DNA from: JAVMKJ01 sp031732875 | GTDB lineage: Bacteria; Pseudomonadota; Gammaproteobacteria; Competibacterales; Competibacteraceae | DNA length: 38,540 bases | NCBI GenBank assembly: GCA_031732875.1 | Contig: JAVMKL010000058.1 | Coordinates: 1 to 38,540, forward strand | Direction: 5' to 3' | Shown: positions 23,421 to 31,570 of the stretch, piece after piece | Layout of the letters: every line of letters begins with the position of its first letter | Position numbering within the stretch: position 1 is the first letter of the stretch | Notes under the pieces: model-generated | What the model was told of the DNA's origin: nothing | Seen by the model: only the letters and a program-made list of their open reading frames with translations | Database searches by the model: none | Position numbers and translations under genes: made by a program

Positions 23421-26114
23421 TCAACCGAGCGGCAAGGATACATGCACCACACCCGGATCGTCCGGCGTGGAACGGATCTGGAAGTTGAGCGCCCGGTTGA
23501 GCCGCAACATCGATTCGTTCTCCCGCAGCACCTCGCCGTACAGTTCCTTGATGCCGCGGCTCCTGGCGTACTCGATGATGTAGCGCATCAGCATCGGCCC
23601 CAACCCGAGTCCGGTCACGACCCGATCTACCAGAATGGAATATTCGGCCTTTTCCATGTCGGGGTCGGCATTGCAGCGCACTACCCCCCAGATTTTGCCC
23701 TTGCCGGGGATGCTGTTCGGCTCGGTCACGATGAACGCCATCTCCCGCTCGTAGTCGAGCTGCGTCAACCGCGCTGCCATGTCGTGCGACAGTTCGCGGA
23801 TCGGCTGGAAAAACCGCATCCGCACGTCCTCAGCCGGAACTCGCTTGACCAGTTCCCGCAGTTGCGGTTCGTCTTCCGGCAGGATCGGCCGCAGCAGGAA
23901 GGAACGCCGGTCCGGCAGCGTGTAAACTTTCTCCAGCTCCTTGGGATACGGCGAGATCGCCAGCCGCCGCGTCGCCACTTCCGCGTTGGGTTCGATCGCG
24001 ATGTGGGCGTCCAGCGCCAGCAGTCCGTTTTCGTCGGCCCAGATCGGGTTGATGTCCATCTCCACCACCTCCGCCAGGTCGATCACCATCTGCGAGACCT
24101 TGATCAGCGTTAGGGCGATGGCGTCCATATCCACCGGCCGGCCGCGGTTGGTGCTGAGCCGGCGATACAGCCGGGTGCGGGACATCAGATCGCGGGCCAG
24201 TTGCATGTTCAGCGGCGGCAGCGCGTAGGCGATATCGTCGATCACATCGGATTCGGTACCCCCGTGGCCGAAGAAGATCACCGGCCCGAACCGGCGGCCG
24301 GTGCGCACGCCGACCATCAATTCGTAGGCACCATGTCGGTATTGCATCGGCTGCACTGCGAACCCGTCGATCACCGCCTCGGGCGCCAGATCGCGCACTC
24401 GCTTCAGCATCTCGGTCGCGGCCACCAGCACCTCGAGCGGGTTCTTCAGGTTGAAAGCCACGCCGCCGACATCGGATTTGTTGGCGATGTCGGGCGAGAG
24501 GATCTTAAGCGCCACCGGAACGCCCAATTCCAGGGTCACGTCGGTGGCCGCTTCCGGGGTGGAGGCGAAGTGGAGCGGCGTCACCGGAATTTCATAGGCG
24601 CCCAGCACCTGGCTGGTTTCGTAGGCGTTCAGCCGGCGGCGGCCGGCGATCAGGGCGATCTGGATAATGCGGCGGGCGGTTTCGGTATCGGGAGTGAACT
24701 CTTCCGGAATCGACGGCGGCGTCTCCATCAGCAATTCCTGACTGCGCCGGTACTGAGCCAGCCGCATGAACGCCTCCACCGCCTCACCGGGCGCCTGGTA
24801 GGTCGGAATATGCGCGTCCTTGAATCGATCGCGCGCCGACTCCACCGACGACTCGCCGACCCAGCAGGTCATGATCATCCGCCGGCTCTTGGCCCGCTCG
24901 ACCACTGCTCTGGCACAATCCCCGGACCGATTCACCGAGGCCGGAGCATGGACCACCAGCACCCCATCGGTGCCCGGCTCCTGCAACAGCAGGTCCAGAG
25001 CTTTGCCGTATTCCTCCGGGCCGGCCATGTCGCCCAAATCCACTGGATTCTCGATCGGATAATCCGGCCGGCAGGCGCGGGCCAACTCCTCGCGGGTCGG
25101 CTCGCTGATCTCGGCCAGATGGCCGCCGTGCCGCAGCAGGGTATCGCTGGTCAGCAAGGCCAGACTGTAACTGTTGCTGATGATGGTTAGCCGATCGTGG
25201 TAGACCGGCTTGGCGGTGGCCAGGGTTTCGGCAGCGCCGAACAGTTGCTCGATGTTGTTCACCCGCAGGATGCCCGCGCGCTGGAACACCGCGTCGTACA
25301 CCGCGTCCTCGACCGGTCCGGCCCGAAAGTCGCGCGGCTTGAGCACGATCACCGGCTTGACCCGGGCGGCGGCGCGGGCGGCGGAGACGAACTTGCGACG
25401 GTTGCGGGTATTCTCCATATACATCAGGATGGCGCGGGTATTGCCATCGCGCAGCAGGTAATCGATCAGGTCGCCGAAATCGACATCCCAGCGCATCCCC
25501 ACCGAAATCGCGTGTGAAAAGCCGATATCGCGACTGCTGGCCCAGTCGATCACGCTGCGCATCACCGCCGCGGACTGGCACAACAGGGCGATGTGGCCCG
25601 GCAGCGACCGATTGCCGATCAGACTGGCGTTGACGTGGGTCGATGGCACCACATAACCGAGGTGATCGGGACCCATGACGCGCAGCAGGTGCGGCTTCGC
25701 CGCCTCCAGCGTTTTCTGCTTCAGCGCTTCCCCGTCGTCGGGATAGTTGCGCTGCAATTCCGGACTGAGCAGCGCGGGCCGGGTACCCCGATGGTCCTGC
25801 AGCACTTCGCGGGTGAGCAACAGCGCCGCCTTGGTTCCCCGCGCGCCCAACTGGCCGATCAGGGCCGGCGCCCGGTCGAGCGGCGTGGTCAGAATGGCCA
25901 GGTCCGGGGTAACCGGCAGGCTATCGATATCCTTGTAGGCCAGCACGCCCGAGACGGACTGATGATCCGGATTGACCGGCATCACCGGCCCCTTGAACCC
26001 CCCCTCGATCAGGTTGAACTCCAGAGTAACGTCGGGATCCTGGGACTTCTTACCGGAACCGATGACGGCGATGGAACGGGGTTTGAACAGGTACTCGAGA
26101 TTGCGAATGGTCAT
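23421..26114 (-). CDS. Pat-type protein lysine acetyltransferase
   Basis: An 897-residue fusion of an ADP-forming acyl-CoA synthetase-like module and a C-terminal GNAT domain (Pat/PatZ/YfiQ type). Residues about 1-140 are a CoA-binding domain (FKPRSIAVIGSGKK), about 140-460 two flavodoxin-like CoA-ligase domains, and about 480-700 an ATP-grasp-like domain (VALKILSPDIANKSDVGG). About 735-895 form the GNAT fold with the acetyl-CoA loop GLGLGPMLMRYIIEYARSRG. Family members acetylate the active-site lysine of acyl-CoA synthetases to switch them off. The gene is divergent from such an enzyme (acsA, 176 bases away), supporting that role. The synthetase module probably acts as a ligand sensor; the usual glycine-rich phosphohistidine-domain loop looks degenerate. 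Confidence 0.93.
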   Translation of the reverse strand: MTIRNLEYLFKPRSIAVIGSGKKSQDPDVTLEFNLIEGGFKGPVMPVNPDHQSVSGVLAYKDIDSLPVTPDLAILTTPLDRAPALIGQLGARGTKAALLLTREVLQDHRGTRPALLSPELQRNYPDDGEALKQKTLEAAKPHLLRVMGPDHLGYVVPSTHVNASLIGNRSLPGHIALLCQSAAVMRSVIDWASSRDIGFSHAISVGMRWDVDFGDLIDYLLRDGNTRAILMYMENTRNRRKFVSAARAAARVKPVIVLKPRDFRAGPVEDAVYDAVFQRAGILRVNNIEQLFGAAETLATAKPVYHDRLTIISNSYSLALLTSDTLLRHGGHLAEISEPTREELARACRPDYPIENPVDLGDMAGPEEYGKALDLLLQEPGTDGVLVVHAPASVNRSGDCARAVVERAKSRRMIMTCWVGESSVESARDRFKDAHIPTYQAPGEAVEAFMRLAQYRRSQELLMETPPSIPEEFTPDTETARRIIQIALIAGRRRLNAYETSQVLGAYEIPVTPLHFASTPEAATDVTLELGVPVALKILSPDIANKSDVGGVAFNLKNPLEVLVAATEMLKRVRDLAPEAVIDGFAVQPMQYRHGAYELMVGVRTGRRFGPVIFFGHGGTESDVIDDIAYALPPLNMQLARDLMSRTRLYRRLSTNRGRPVDMDAIALTLIKVSQMVIDLAEVVEMDINPIWADENGLLALDAHIAIEPNAEVATRRLAISPYPKELEKVYTLPDRRSFLLRPILPEDEPQLRELVKRVPAEDVRMRFFQPIRELSHDMAARLTQLDYEREMAFIVTEPNSIPGKGKIWGVVRCNADPDMEKAEYSILVDRVVTGLGLGPMLMRYIIEYARSRGIKELYGEVLRENESMLRLNRALNFQIRSTPDDPGVVHVSLPLG

Positions 26115-26186
26115 GGGTGAATCTCACGCGAGAGTAACCGCCGGGATCGGCCGGCCGGTCGTGTCAGGATGACGTATGTTAGCGCG

Positions 26187-26216
26187 ATTCGAAAAAACTC
26201 GTTCGCCGAGAGTCAA
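26187..26216 (-). promoter_or_regulatory. Candidate sigma-70 promoter for the Pat gene
   Basis: On the minus strand TTGACT (26211-26216) and TCGAAT (26187-26192) are separated by 18 bases. The -35 matches consensus at 5 of 6 positions and the -10 at 4 of 6. It faces the Pat gene, whose ATG is 73 bases further on. Prediction by eye only. Confidence 0.3.
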
Positions 26217-26244
26217 ACCCCATGCCGGACCCGGGGGTTTTCTT

Positions 26245-26250
26245 TACAAT
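26245..26250 (+). promoter_or_regulatory. Candidate -10 box for acsA
   Basis: TACAAT matches the sigma-70 -10 consensus at 5 of 6 positions, 39 bases before the acsA start codon. No good -35 lies 16-18 bases upstream, so if real this promoter may need an activator, as acs promoters often do. Confidence 0.33.
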
Positions 26251-26289
26251 CCGCACCTTCGATCGCAGCCCGAACGCCGAGGAGCCGAC

Positions 26290-28053
26290 ATGACCTGGAC
26301 GATGATACTCAAGGCGCCGGAATCCGGCGAACCGGCGCCGAACCTCGTCGCTTACGAAACCGCGCGGACCGATTTCTCTTGGGAAGCCGCCCGCGCCGAA
26401 CTGGAGGGACTGCCCGGCGGCAAGCTGAACATCGCCTGGGAGGCGGTGGACCGGCAGGTACGGGCCGGCCGGGGCGAGACGGTCGCACTGCGCTGGCTGG
26501 GAAAAAACGGCAAGCGGCAGGAATTTACCTACGCCGGCTTGGCCCACCTGAGCAACCAGTTCGCCAATCTGCTGGAGCGCTTGGGCATCGGCAGGGGCGA
26601 CTGCGTCTGCGTGCTGGCCGGGCGGATTCCCGAACTGTACATCACTGCCCTGGGCACGCTGAAGGCCGGCGCGGTGCTATGTCCGCTGTTTTCCGCCTTC
26701 GGCCCCGAGCCGGTGCGGGTGCGCCTGGCCAAGAGCCGGGCACGGGTGCTGGTGACCACCGCCCCGCTGTACGAGCGCAAGGTACGGGCTCAGCGCGGCA
26801 ACCTTCCGGAACTCGAACACGTGCTTCTGGTCGATGGCGGCGACGGTGATGCCGACGTCCGCCCGTTCCACGCCATGCTGGCGGCGGAAACGGACAACCG
26901 TTCCCTCCCCGATACCTGGCCCGGAGACATGGCGCTGCTGCACTTCACCAGCGGCACCACCGGCACGCCCAAGGGCGCCATTCACGCGCACGAAGCCGTG
27001 GTCGCCCACCGGCTCACCGGACGCTGGGTACTCGATCTGCGGCCCGGGGACATCTACTGGTGCACCGCCGATCCCGGCTGGGTCACCGGCGTGTCCTACG
27101 GCATCATCGCTCCGCTGGCGAACGGCGCGACCCTGGTGGTGGACGAAGCCGAATTCGATGCCGGCCGCTGGTACGCCATTCTCGAACGGGAGCGGGTGAA
27201 CGTCTGGTACACCGCCCCGACCGCGATTCGCATGCTGATGAAGGCCGGCGCGGAACCGGCCCGCGGACACGACCTGAGCGCCCTGCGCTTGATGGCCAGC
27301 GTCGGCGAGCCGCTCAATCCCGAAGCGGTGATCTGGAGCCTGGACACCTTGGGCCGGCCGTTCCACGATACCTGGTGGCAGACCGAAACGGGGGCGATCA
27401 TGATCGCCAACTACCGCTGCATGGATCTGCGGCCCGGCTCCATGGGTCGGCCCTTGCCCGGCATCGAAGCGGCCATCGTCCGGCGGCGGCCGGACGGCGG
27501 CGTGGATCTGCTGGAGCCGGGCGAGGAAGGCGAACTGGCGCTGCGGGCCGGCTGGCCGTCGATGTTCCGCGGCTATCTGGCCGACGAGGAGCGCTACCGC
27601 GAATGCTTCGCCGGCGACTGGTATCTGAGCGGCGATCTGGCCACCCGGGACGCCGATGGGTACTTCTGGTTCGTGGGCCGGGCCGACGACGTGATCAAGA
27701 CGGCCGGCCACCTGATCGGGCCGTTCGAGGTCGAAAACGTGTTGCTGGAGCATCCAGCGGTGGCCGAGGCCGGGATGATCGGCAAGCCGGACCCGTTCGC
27801 CGGCCAGATCGTCAAGGCGTTCGTGGCGCTCAAGCCCGGCCACCTTGCCAGCGACGCGCTGCGCAAGGAACTGATCGGTTTCGCCCGCGCCCGGCTGGGA
27901 CCCGCGGTGGCGCCGCGCGAACTCGAGTTCATGGCCGACCTGCCCAAAACCCGCAGCGGCAAGATCATGCGCCGGCTGCTGCGTGCCCGGGAACTGGGAC
28001 TGCCGGTGGGCGACCTGTCGACCCTGGAAAGCGAGCCAGCGGAAAAAATATAA
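26290..28053 (+). CDS. acsA: Acetate-CoA ligase (AMP-forming)
   Basis: A 587-residue ANL-superfamily acyl-CoA synthetase, closest in pattern to AcsA. It makes acetyl-CoA from acetate through acetyl-AMP. Motifs are TSGTTGTPKG near residues 219-228 (P-loop), YWCTADPGWVTG near 256, WWQTETG near 365, YLSGDLATRDADGYFWFVGRADDVIKTAGHLIGPFEVE near 443, and PKTRSGK at 552-558 with catalytic Lys558. The last fits the PXXXXGK motif acetylated by Pat, encoded divergently next door. The frame opens earlier at 26176, but the ATG at 26290 follows GAGGAG at good spacing and gives the usual N-terminus. Propionate or another short acid cannot be excluded as substrate. Confidence 0.92.
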   Translation: MTWTMILKAPESGEPAPNLVAYETARTDFSWEAARAELEGLPGGKLNIAWEAVDRQVRAGRGETVALRWLGKNGKRQEFTYAGLAHLSNQFANLLERLGIGRGDCVCVLAGRIPELYITALGTLKAGAVLCPLFSAFGPEPVRVRLAKSRARVLVTTAPLYERKVRAQRGNLPELEHVLLVDGGDGDADVRPFHAMLAAETDNRSLPDTWPGDMALLHFTSGTTGTPKGAIHAHEAVVAHRLTGRWVLDLRPGDIYWCTADPGWVTGVSYGIIAPLANGATLVVDEAEFDAGRWYAILERERVNVWYTAPTAIRMLMKAGAEPARGHDLSALRLMASVGEPLNPEAVIWSLDTLGRPFHDTWWQTETGAIMIANYRCMDLRPGSMGRPLPGIEAAIVRRRPDGGVDLLEPGEEGELALRAGWPSMFRGYLADEERYRECFAGDWYLSGDLATRDADGYFWFVGRADDVIKTAGHLIGPFEVENVLLEHPAVAEAGMIGKPDPFAGQIVKAFVALKPGHLASDALRKELIGFARARLGPAVAPRELEFMADLPKTRSGKIMRRLLRARELGLPVGDLSTLESEPAEKI

Positions 28054-28253
28054 CGTTTAGTAGGTTTATTCTAATTCCCACTGGTAAGGTTATTGCATCA
28101 TTCGACTTGGGTCCGCATGATTGAGCCGACCTCGACAGCGACTTGCTTTTTCGGATGATCGATGCAACACTGATGCTGCGGCGCAACATGCCGCCCATAA
28201 ATACCTAATGACAGGGTTTGAGCTTCCCATATTCGGGAGTAAGGAATAACGCC

Positions 28254-28517
28254 ATGAACGCCACGAACCACGAGCGGATTCGCGAAACGATCCTGCGCAT
28301 CCTCGGCGATGTCGCTCCGAACGCCGATACCCAGGCGATCGACCCGGACATCAGTTTTCACGACCAGATCGAACTGGACTCGATCGACTTTCTGCGGCTG
28401 ATGATGAACCTGGAAAAAGAGATGAACGTCACCATCTTCGACTTCGACTACCCAAAGCTGTCCACGCTGAAGGGATGCGAGCGCTACCTGACCGAACGAC
28501 TGGCCCTCGCGGCCTGA
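28254..28517 (+). CDS. Acyl carrier protein
   Basis: An 87-residue stand-alone carrier protein. The four-helix pattern is clear, and Ser43 in ELDSIDFLRL is the expected 4'-phosphopantetheine site. The protein is acidic, as usual. The ATG at 28254 follows AAGGA at good spacing; an earlier in-frame start at 28218 lacks one. It lies 200 bases after acsA on the same strand. It is not in a fatty acid synthesis cluster and no ketosynthase is in view, so it is an accessory carrier of unknown pathway. Motif MMNLEKEMNVTIFDFDYPKLSTL resembles carriers used in specialised or envelope pathways more than AcpP. Confidence 0.88.
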   Translation: MNATNHERIRETILRILGDVAPNADTQAIDPDISFHDQIELDSIDFLRLMMNLEKEMNVTIFDFDYPKLSTLKGCERYLTERLALAA

Positions 28518-28542
28518 GCCGGCGCGGTTCCGCCGTGATGCC

Positions 28543-28570
28543 GGGGCTTCTTCCCGCCGGCGAAGGCCCC
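28543..28570. terminator. Possible bidirectional hairpin between convergent genes
   Basis: GGGGCTTC at 28543-28550 pairs with GAAGGCCCC at 28562-28570 with one bulged base. It sits between the stops of the acyl carrier protein gene and the convergent small monooxygenase-like gene. No clear U-tract follows on either strand. Confidence 0.3.
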
Positions 28571-28602
28571 TCATCCGCCGGGTGGGCGGGCCAATCCCAG
28601 CG

Positions 28603-28905
28603 CTACAGTCGATCGATTTCCACCACCTCGTAGAGGCTGACCGAGGGCCACGCCTCTACCACCAGATCGGCGAACCGGCCTGTGATTTCCCGGAAGCAGG
28701 CGCTCTCGTAATGTCGCTCCAGCGCCTCAGGGTCGGTCCAGCGTCCGACCAACAGCAGCGTGCCACCGGCCGTGATGTCCTGATAGCAGCCGTACTCGAG
28801 ACAACCCTTCTCGGCGCGCGAATGCTCGACCAGCGCCCGGGCCAGTTCCAGCAATTGCGGCCGGACTTCGGGACGCGCTTCGAATTTCGCCACGGTCATC
28901 AGCAT
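28603..28905 (-). CDS. Antibiotic biosynthesis monooxygenase-fold protein (YgiN-like)
   Basis: A 100-residue protein with the dimeric alpha-beta barrel (ABM) fold. It opens MLMTVAKFEARPEVRPQLLEL, continues EKGCLEYGCYQDITAGGTLLLVGRWTDPEALERHYESACFREI, and ends with a hydrophobic strand. Members are cofactor-free quinol monooxygenases or structural relatives, so the reaction is uncertain. The frame opens at 28944, but the ATG at 28905 follows GGAGGG and gives the standard family length. It is monocistronic and convergent with the acyl carrier protein gene. Confidence 0.85.
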   Translation of the reverse strand: MLMTVAKFEARPEVRPQLLELARALVEHSRAEKGCLEYGCYQDITAGGTLLLVGRWTDPEALERHYESACFREITGRFADLVVEAWPSVSLYEVVEIDRL

Positions 28906-29033
28906 CGGCCAGACCCTCCAGCATTGCGGCACCCCCCTCCCCACCGCGCCTCACCATCGGGAACGGCCGGAGGAAAAGAACGTGCAAAAAGGAAATACCC
29001 AATCGGGGAGCTTGGGTTTCGCGCCGGGAGAGG

Positions 29034-29158
29034 TTAGGGTGTTTGCTCTAATTGGGAACCCTAATATTCAAAGCGTGCGATGAGCATTCCCCTTCACGAT
29101 CCGTCGCACACCCTCCTTTGGTGGTTATTGACCGGGCACCGCTTGCCCGGTCTTTTTT
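29034..29158 (+). ncRNA. Candidate structured small RNA or attenuator leader
   Basis: Two inverted repeats (7-bp and 6-bp stems) lie in the 100 bases before a strong intrinsic terminator. The nearest plus-strand gene upstream ends more than 500 bases earlier with a convergent gene between, so the terminator needs its own transcript. The 5' end is unknown; no good promoter is clear. The match to any known RNA family is not recognised. Confidence 0.35.
29130..29158 (+). terminator. Strong intrinsic terminator
   Basis: A perfect 9-bp stem, GACCGGGCA (29130-29138) and TGCCCGGTC (29144-29152), with a 5-base loop is followed by six T (29153-29158). This is a textbook Rho-independent terminator for plus-strand transcription, with no annotated plus-strand gene just before it. 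Confidence 0.85.
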
Positions 29159-29316
29159 CGCTCTCCCCATTCCGCGAATCATCCGGTCAGAATGGGGGAA
29201 CCCGCCTCGGACGCGGCTCGGCTCGAATCGATCGTGGAAGGCGCCGCGGCGGCGGGTCATTATAGCGGTCGCACCCGATCCCGCAACCTGGCTACGTAAC
29301 AAGCGCCCACACCGTC

Positions 29317-30711
29317 ATGTCGAAATCCAGCAACAGCACCGTACTCGACCGAGTCCAGACCAGCGCCTTGCTGCGCGGCCTGAGCCTCACCACCGCCGGG
29401 ATGCGCATGGGCGCCCGCCTCGGTTCGTATTCTCTGGAGAATCTGTTCGTCTTCGGTGACCCGCGCCGCGAACGGCGGCGGCAAATGTGGGCCGAGCAGG
29501 CGCAAATGCTGGTCGACGAACTGGGTCGGTTGAAGGGCAGCGTGATGAAGGTGGGGCAATTGCTGGCGCTGTACGGCGAGTATTTCCTGCTGCCACCGGA
29601 GGTGGTGGACGTGCTGCGCACCTTGCAGGAAGACAGCCCACCGCTGGCCTGGTCGGCGCTGGAACCGCTGCTGCGCGCCGAATTGGGGGAAGCGCGACTG
29701 GCCGAACTGGAAGTGGACCCGGAACCACTGGCGGCCGCCTCGCTCGGACAGGTCCATCGGGCACTTCGCCGTTCCGATGGCCGGGAACTGTGCATTAAAA
29801 TCCAGTACCCCGGTGTCACCGAATCGGTGGATAGCGACCTGAACGCGGTCGGATTGCTGCTGATGTTCTCGCAGTTGCTGCCGGCCGGCTTCAACTTGCA
29901 GGAACTGCTGGCCGAAGTGCGTGGAATGCTGCATCAGGAGGTGGACTACCAGCGGGAACTGGCGGCGGTGGAACAGTTCCATCGGCTGCTGGCCGGCGAC
30001 GGCCGCTACCGGGTGCCGGAACCGTTTCCCGAATACTCGGCCGGAAGGGTATTGGCGCTGTCCTACGAACCGGGATCGACCGTGGAAGGGGCCGAAGTCC
30101 AGCTCGCTCAGCCGCGCCGCAATCGGCTGGGGGAAGCGGCGCTGGACTTGTTCCTGCGGGAGTTCTTCGAATGGGGTCTGGTGCAGACCGACCCTCATTT
30201 CGACAATTACCGGGTCCAAGTTGACCCGAAACAGGACCATGACCGGCTGGTTCTGCTCGATTTTGGTGCGGTGCGACAATTTCCGTCAGCGTTCCTGCAC
30301 GCCTATTACGAAATGGTACGCGGCGCGTTCTGGCGGGACAAGGACCGGTTGCGGCGGGCCGCGGTGGATCTGGGCTTTCTGCCAGCCTCGGCTTCGGCCG
30401 CGGCCGCGGACAGTCTGGCCGAGATGTGCTTCCTCATCGTCGAACCGTTTGAGGCGCCCGACGCCGAAGGACCGGGCCGGGAGTGGCGCAACGACCGGGG
30501 GGAATACCGCTGGGGGGCGTCCGATCTGCCCAAGCGGGTGGCGCGGGCGGCGTCCCATGCCAGCCTGTCGCTGTCGTTCCAGGTACCGCCCAAGGAATTC
30601 CTGTTCCTTCACCGCAAGCTGGGCGGGGTGTTCGTGTTCCTGGCCGAACTGAATGTCGAACTGGACGCGCGCCCGCTGCTGCGGCGCTACATGGGCGAAC
30701 CGCTCCGGTAA
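29317..30711 (+). CDS. ABC1/UbiB-family atypical kinase
   Basis: A 464-residue protein of the ABC1/AarF/UbiB family. Motifs are KVGQ at 78-81 (the KxGQ helix that covers the ATP site), AAASLGQVH at 139-147 (the Ala-rich loop replacing the Gly-rich loop), Lys161 in CIKIQYPG, TDPHFDNY near 291-298 and DFGAVR at 315-320. Known members act as ATPases supporting ubiquinone or other isoprenoid-lipid pathways. E. coli UbiB is longer, ending in two membrane helices; those are missing here, so this is a UbiB-like paralogue. It is monocistronic. Upstream is a gap with a terminator, so expression may depend on a promoter after 29200 or on read-through. Confidence 0.88.
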   Translation: MSKSSNSTVLDRVQTSALLRGLSLTTAGMRMGARLGSYSLENLFVFGDPRRERRRQMWAEQAQMLVDELGRLKGSVMKVGQLLALYGEYFLLPPEVVDVLRTLQEDSPPLAWSALEPLLRAELGEARLAELEVDPEPLAAASLGQVHRALRRSDGRELCIKIQYPGVTESVDSDLNAVGLLLMFSQLLPAGFNLQELLAEVRGMLHQEVDYQRELAAVEQFHRLLAGDGRYRVPEPFPEYSAGRVLALSYEPGSTVEGAEVQLAQPRRNRLGEAALDLFLREFFEWGLVQTDPHFDNYRVQVDPKQDHDRLVLLDFGAVRQFPSAFLHAYYEMVRGAFWRDKDRLRRAAVDLGFLPASASAAAADSLAEMCFLIVEPFEAPDAEGPGREWRNDRGEYRWGASDLPKRVARAASHASLSLSFQVPPKEFLFLHRKLGGVFVFLAELNVELDARPLLRRYMGEPLR

Positions 30712-30774
30712 CGCTTCTCCATCATCGCCGTCAGGCCGGTCCCCTCAGCATAGGGCGAGGCGTGATGGCGTCCC

Positions 30775-31419
30775 TCAGGGCTCTAACCGCTCCAGCAGCC
30801 AGACTCCGCCCGGCTGCAACCGGTAGCGCAGCCGGTCGTGCATCCGACCGTGGCGACCTTGCCAGAACTCCAGCATTTCCGGCTTCACCCGATAGCCACC
30901 CCACTGGCTCGGCATCGGGATATTGTCGTCGGCAAACTGCGCGTCCAGTTGCTGGTAGCGTTCGTCCAGAATCTCCCGTCCGGCCACCACCTGGCTCTGG
31001 CGGGACGCCAGCGCCCCCAGCCGGCCTTCGCGCGGCCGGATACGGAAATAGGCCTCGGATTCGGCGGGGGGGATTTTGCCGGCCGTGCCTTCGACTCGCA
31101 CCTGCCGCTCCAGTTCCAGCCACAGGAACATCAGGGCGGCGTGGGGATTCTCGGTCAGTTGCCGGCCCTTGTCGCTGCGGTAGTTGGTGAAAAATACGAA
31201 TCCGCCAGCGTCGCAATCCTTGAGCAGCACCGCCCGCGCGTAGGGGCGACCGGTTCGGTCGGCGGTCGCCAGAGTCATGGCGTTGGGTTCGGGCAGTCGC
31301 GCGGTGATCGCTTCCTGCAGCCAGCGCTGGAACTGCCGGATCGGGTCGGGATCGACGTCGGCCTTGCGCAAGGCGCCCAAGGCGTACTCGTGTCGCAATC
31401 GGGCGAGGGTTTTGCTCAT
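30775..31419 (-). CDS. pdxH: Pyridoxamine 5'-phosphate oxidase
   Basis: A 214-residue FMN-dependent oxidase making pyridoxal 5'-phosphate from pyridoxamine or pyridoxine phosphate. Visible blocks are NAMTLATADRTGRPYARAVLLK near residue 46, FFTNYRSDKGRQL near 76, LERQVRVEG near 101 and the C-terminal WGGYRVKPEMLEFWQGR with RMHDRLRYR. The length fits the family. The frame opens at 31740, but the upstream part overlaps suhB; the ATG at 31419 gives the usual MSKTLARLRHEY start. It is divergent from suhB and convergent with the UbiB-like gene. Confidence 0.95.
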   Translation of the reverse strand: MSKTLARLRHEYALGALRKADVDPDPIRQFQRWLQEAITARLPEPNAMTLATADRTGRPYARAVLLKDCDAGGFVFFTNYRSDKGRQLTENPHAALMFLWLELERQVRVEGTAGKIPPAESEAYFRIRPREGRLGALASRQSQVVAGREILDERYQQLDAQFADDNIPMPSQWGGYRVKPEMLEFWQGRHGRMHDRLRYRLQPGGVWLLERLEP

Positions 31420-31461
31420 GACGGCTGGACTCCTGCGGCTGAACGTTCGGTGCGAGCGCTC

Positions 31462-31467
31462 ATTATA
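31462..31467 (-). promoter_or_regulatory. -10 box of the probable pdxH promoter
   Basis: A perfect TATAAT on the minus strand, 43 bases before the pdxH start codon. No good -35 is seen 17 bases upstream. It is back to back with the suhB -10 at 31515-31520. Confidence 0.4.
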
Positions 31468-31514
31468 CCCGATGCCGGGGTTCGAACTCCCCCAAGACGT
31501 TCGCCAAGTTCTGT

Positions 31515-31520
31515 TATGAT
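31515..31520 (+). promoter_or_regulatory. Extended -10 box of the probable suhB promoter
   Basis: TATGAT preceded by TGT gives an extended -10 (TGnTATGAT), 51 bases before the suhB start codon. A poor -35 is usual for extended -10 promoters. Confidence 0.42.
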
Positions 31521-31570
31521 GACGCGCCCGCGCCGGATACCCCGGCCTCCCGCGCTCCGACCGATCCGCC

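Larger units (their letters stand above)
28906..29316. other. 411-base gap without a protein gene, rich in inverted repeats
   Basis: No credible coding sequence. On the plus strand it holds TTAGGGT (29034-29040)/ACCCTAA (29058-29064), GTGCGA (29075-29080)/TCGCAC (29104-29109), an intrinsic terminator at 29130-29158, and CCCCATTC (29165-29172)/GAATGGGG (29190-29197). This order suggests a small structured RNA ending near 29158, or a 5' attenuator for the UbiB-like gene at 29317. The part nearest 28906 contains the ribosome-binding site of the minus-strand gene. Confidence 0.6.

Noticed and set aside
29082..29160. A trp-type leader peptide with tandem UGG codons just before the terminator
   Set aside because: The reading frame runs through the terminator without a stop, and the downstream gene is not a tryptophan gene. 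The structured-RNA reading is simpler.
31440..31510. A tRNA-like patch with GGTTCGAAC and a nearby CCA
   Set aside because: The T-stem breaks the conserved G53-C61 pair, the total length is only about 66 bases, and no D-arm or anticodon stem folds. The TTCGAA and GAACGTTC motifs are simple palindromes.
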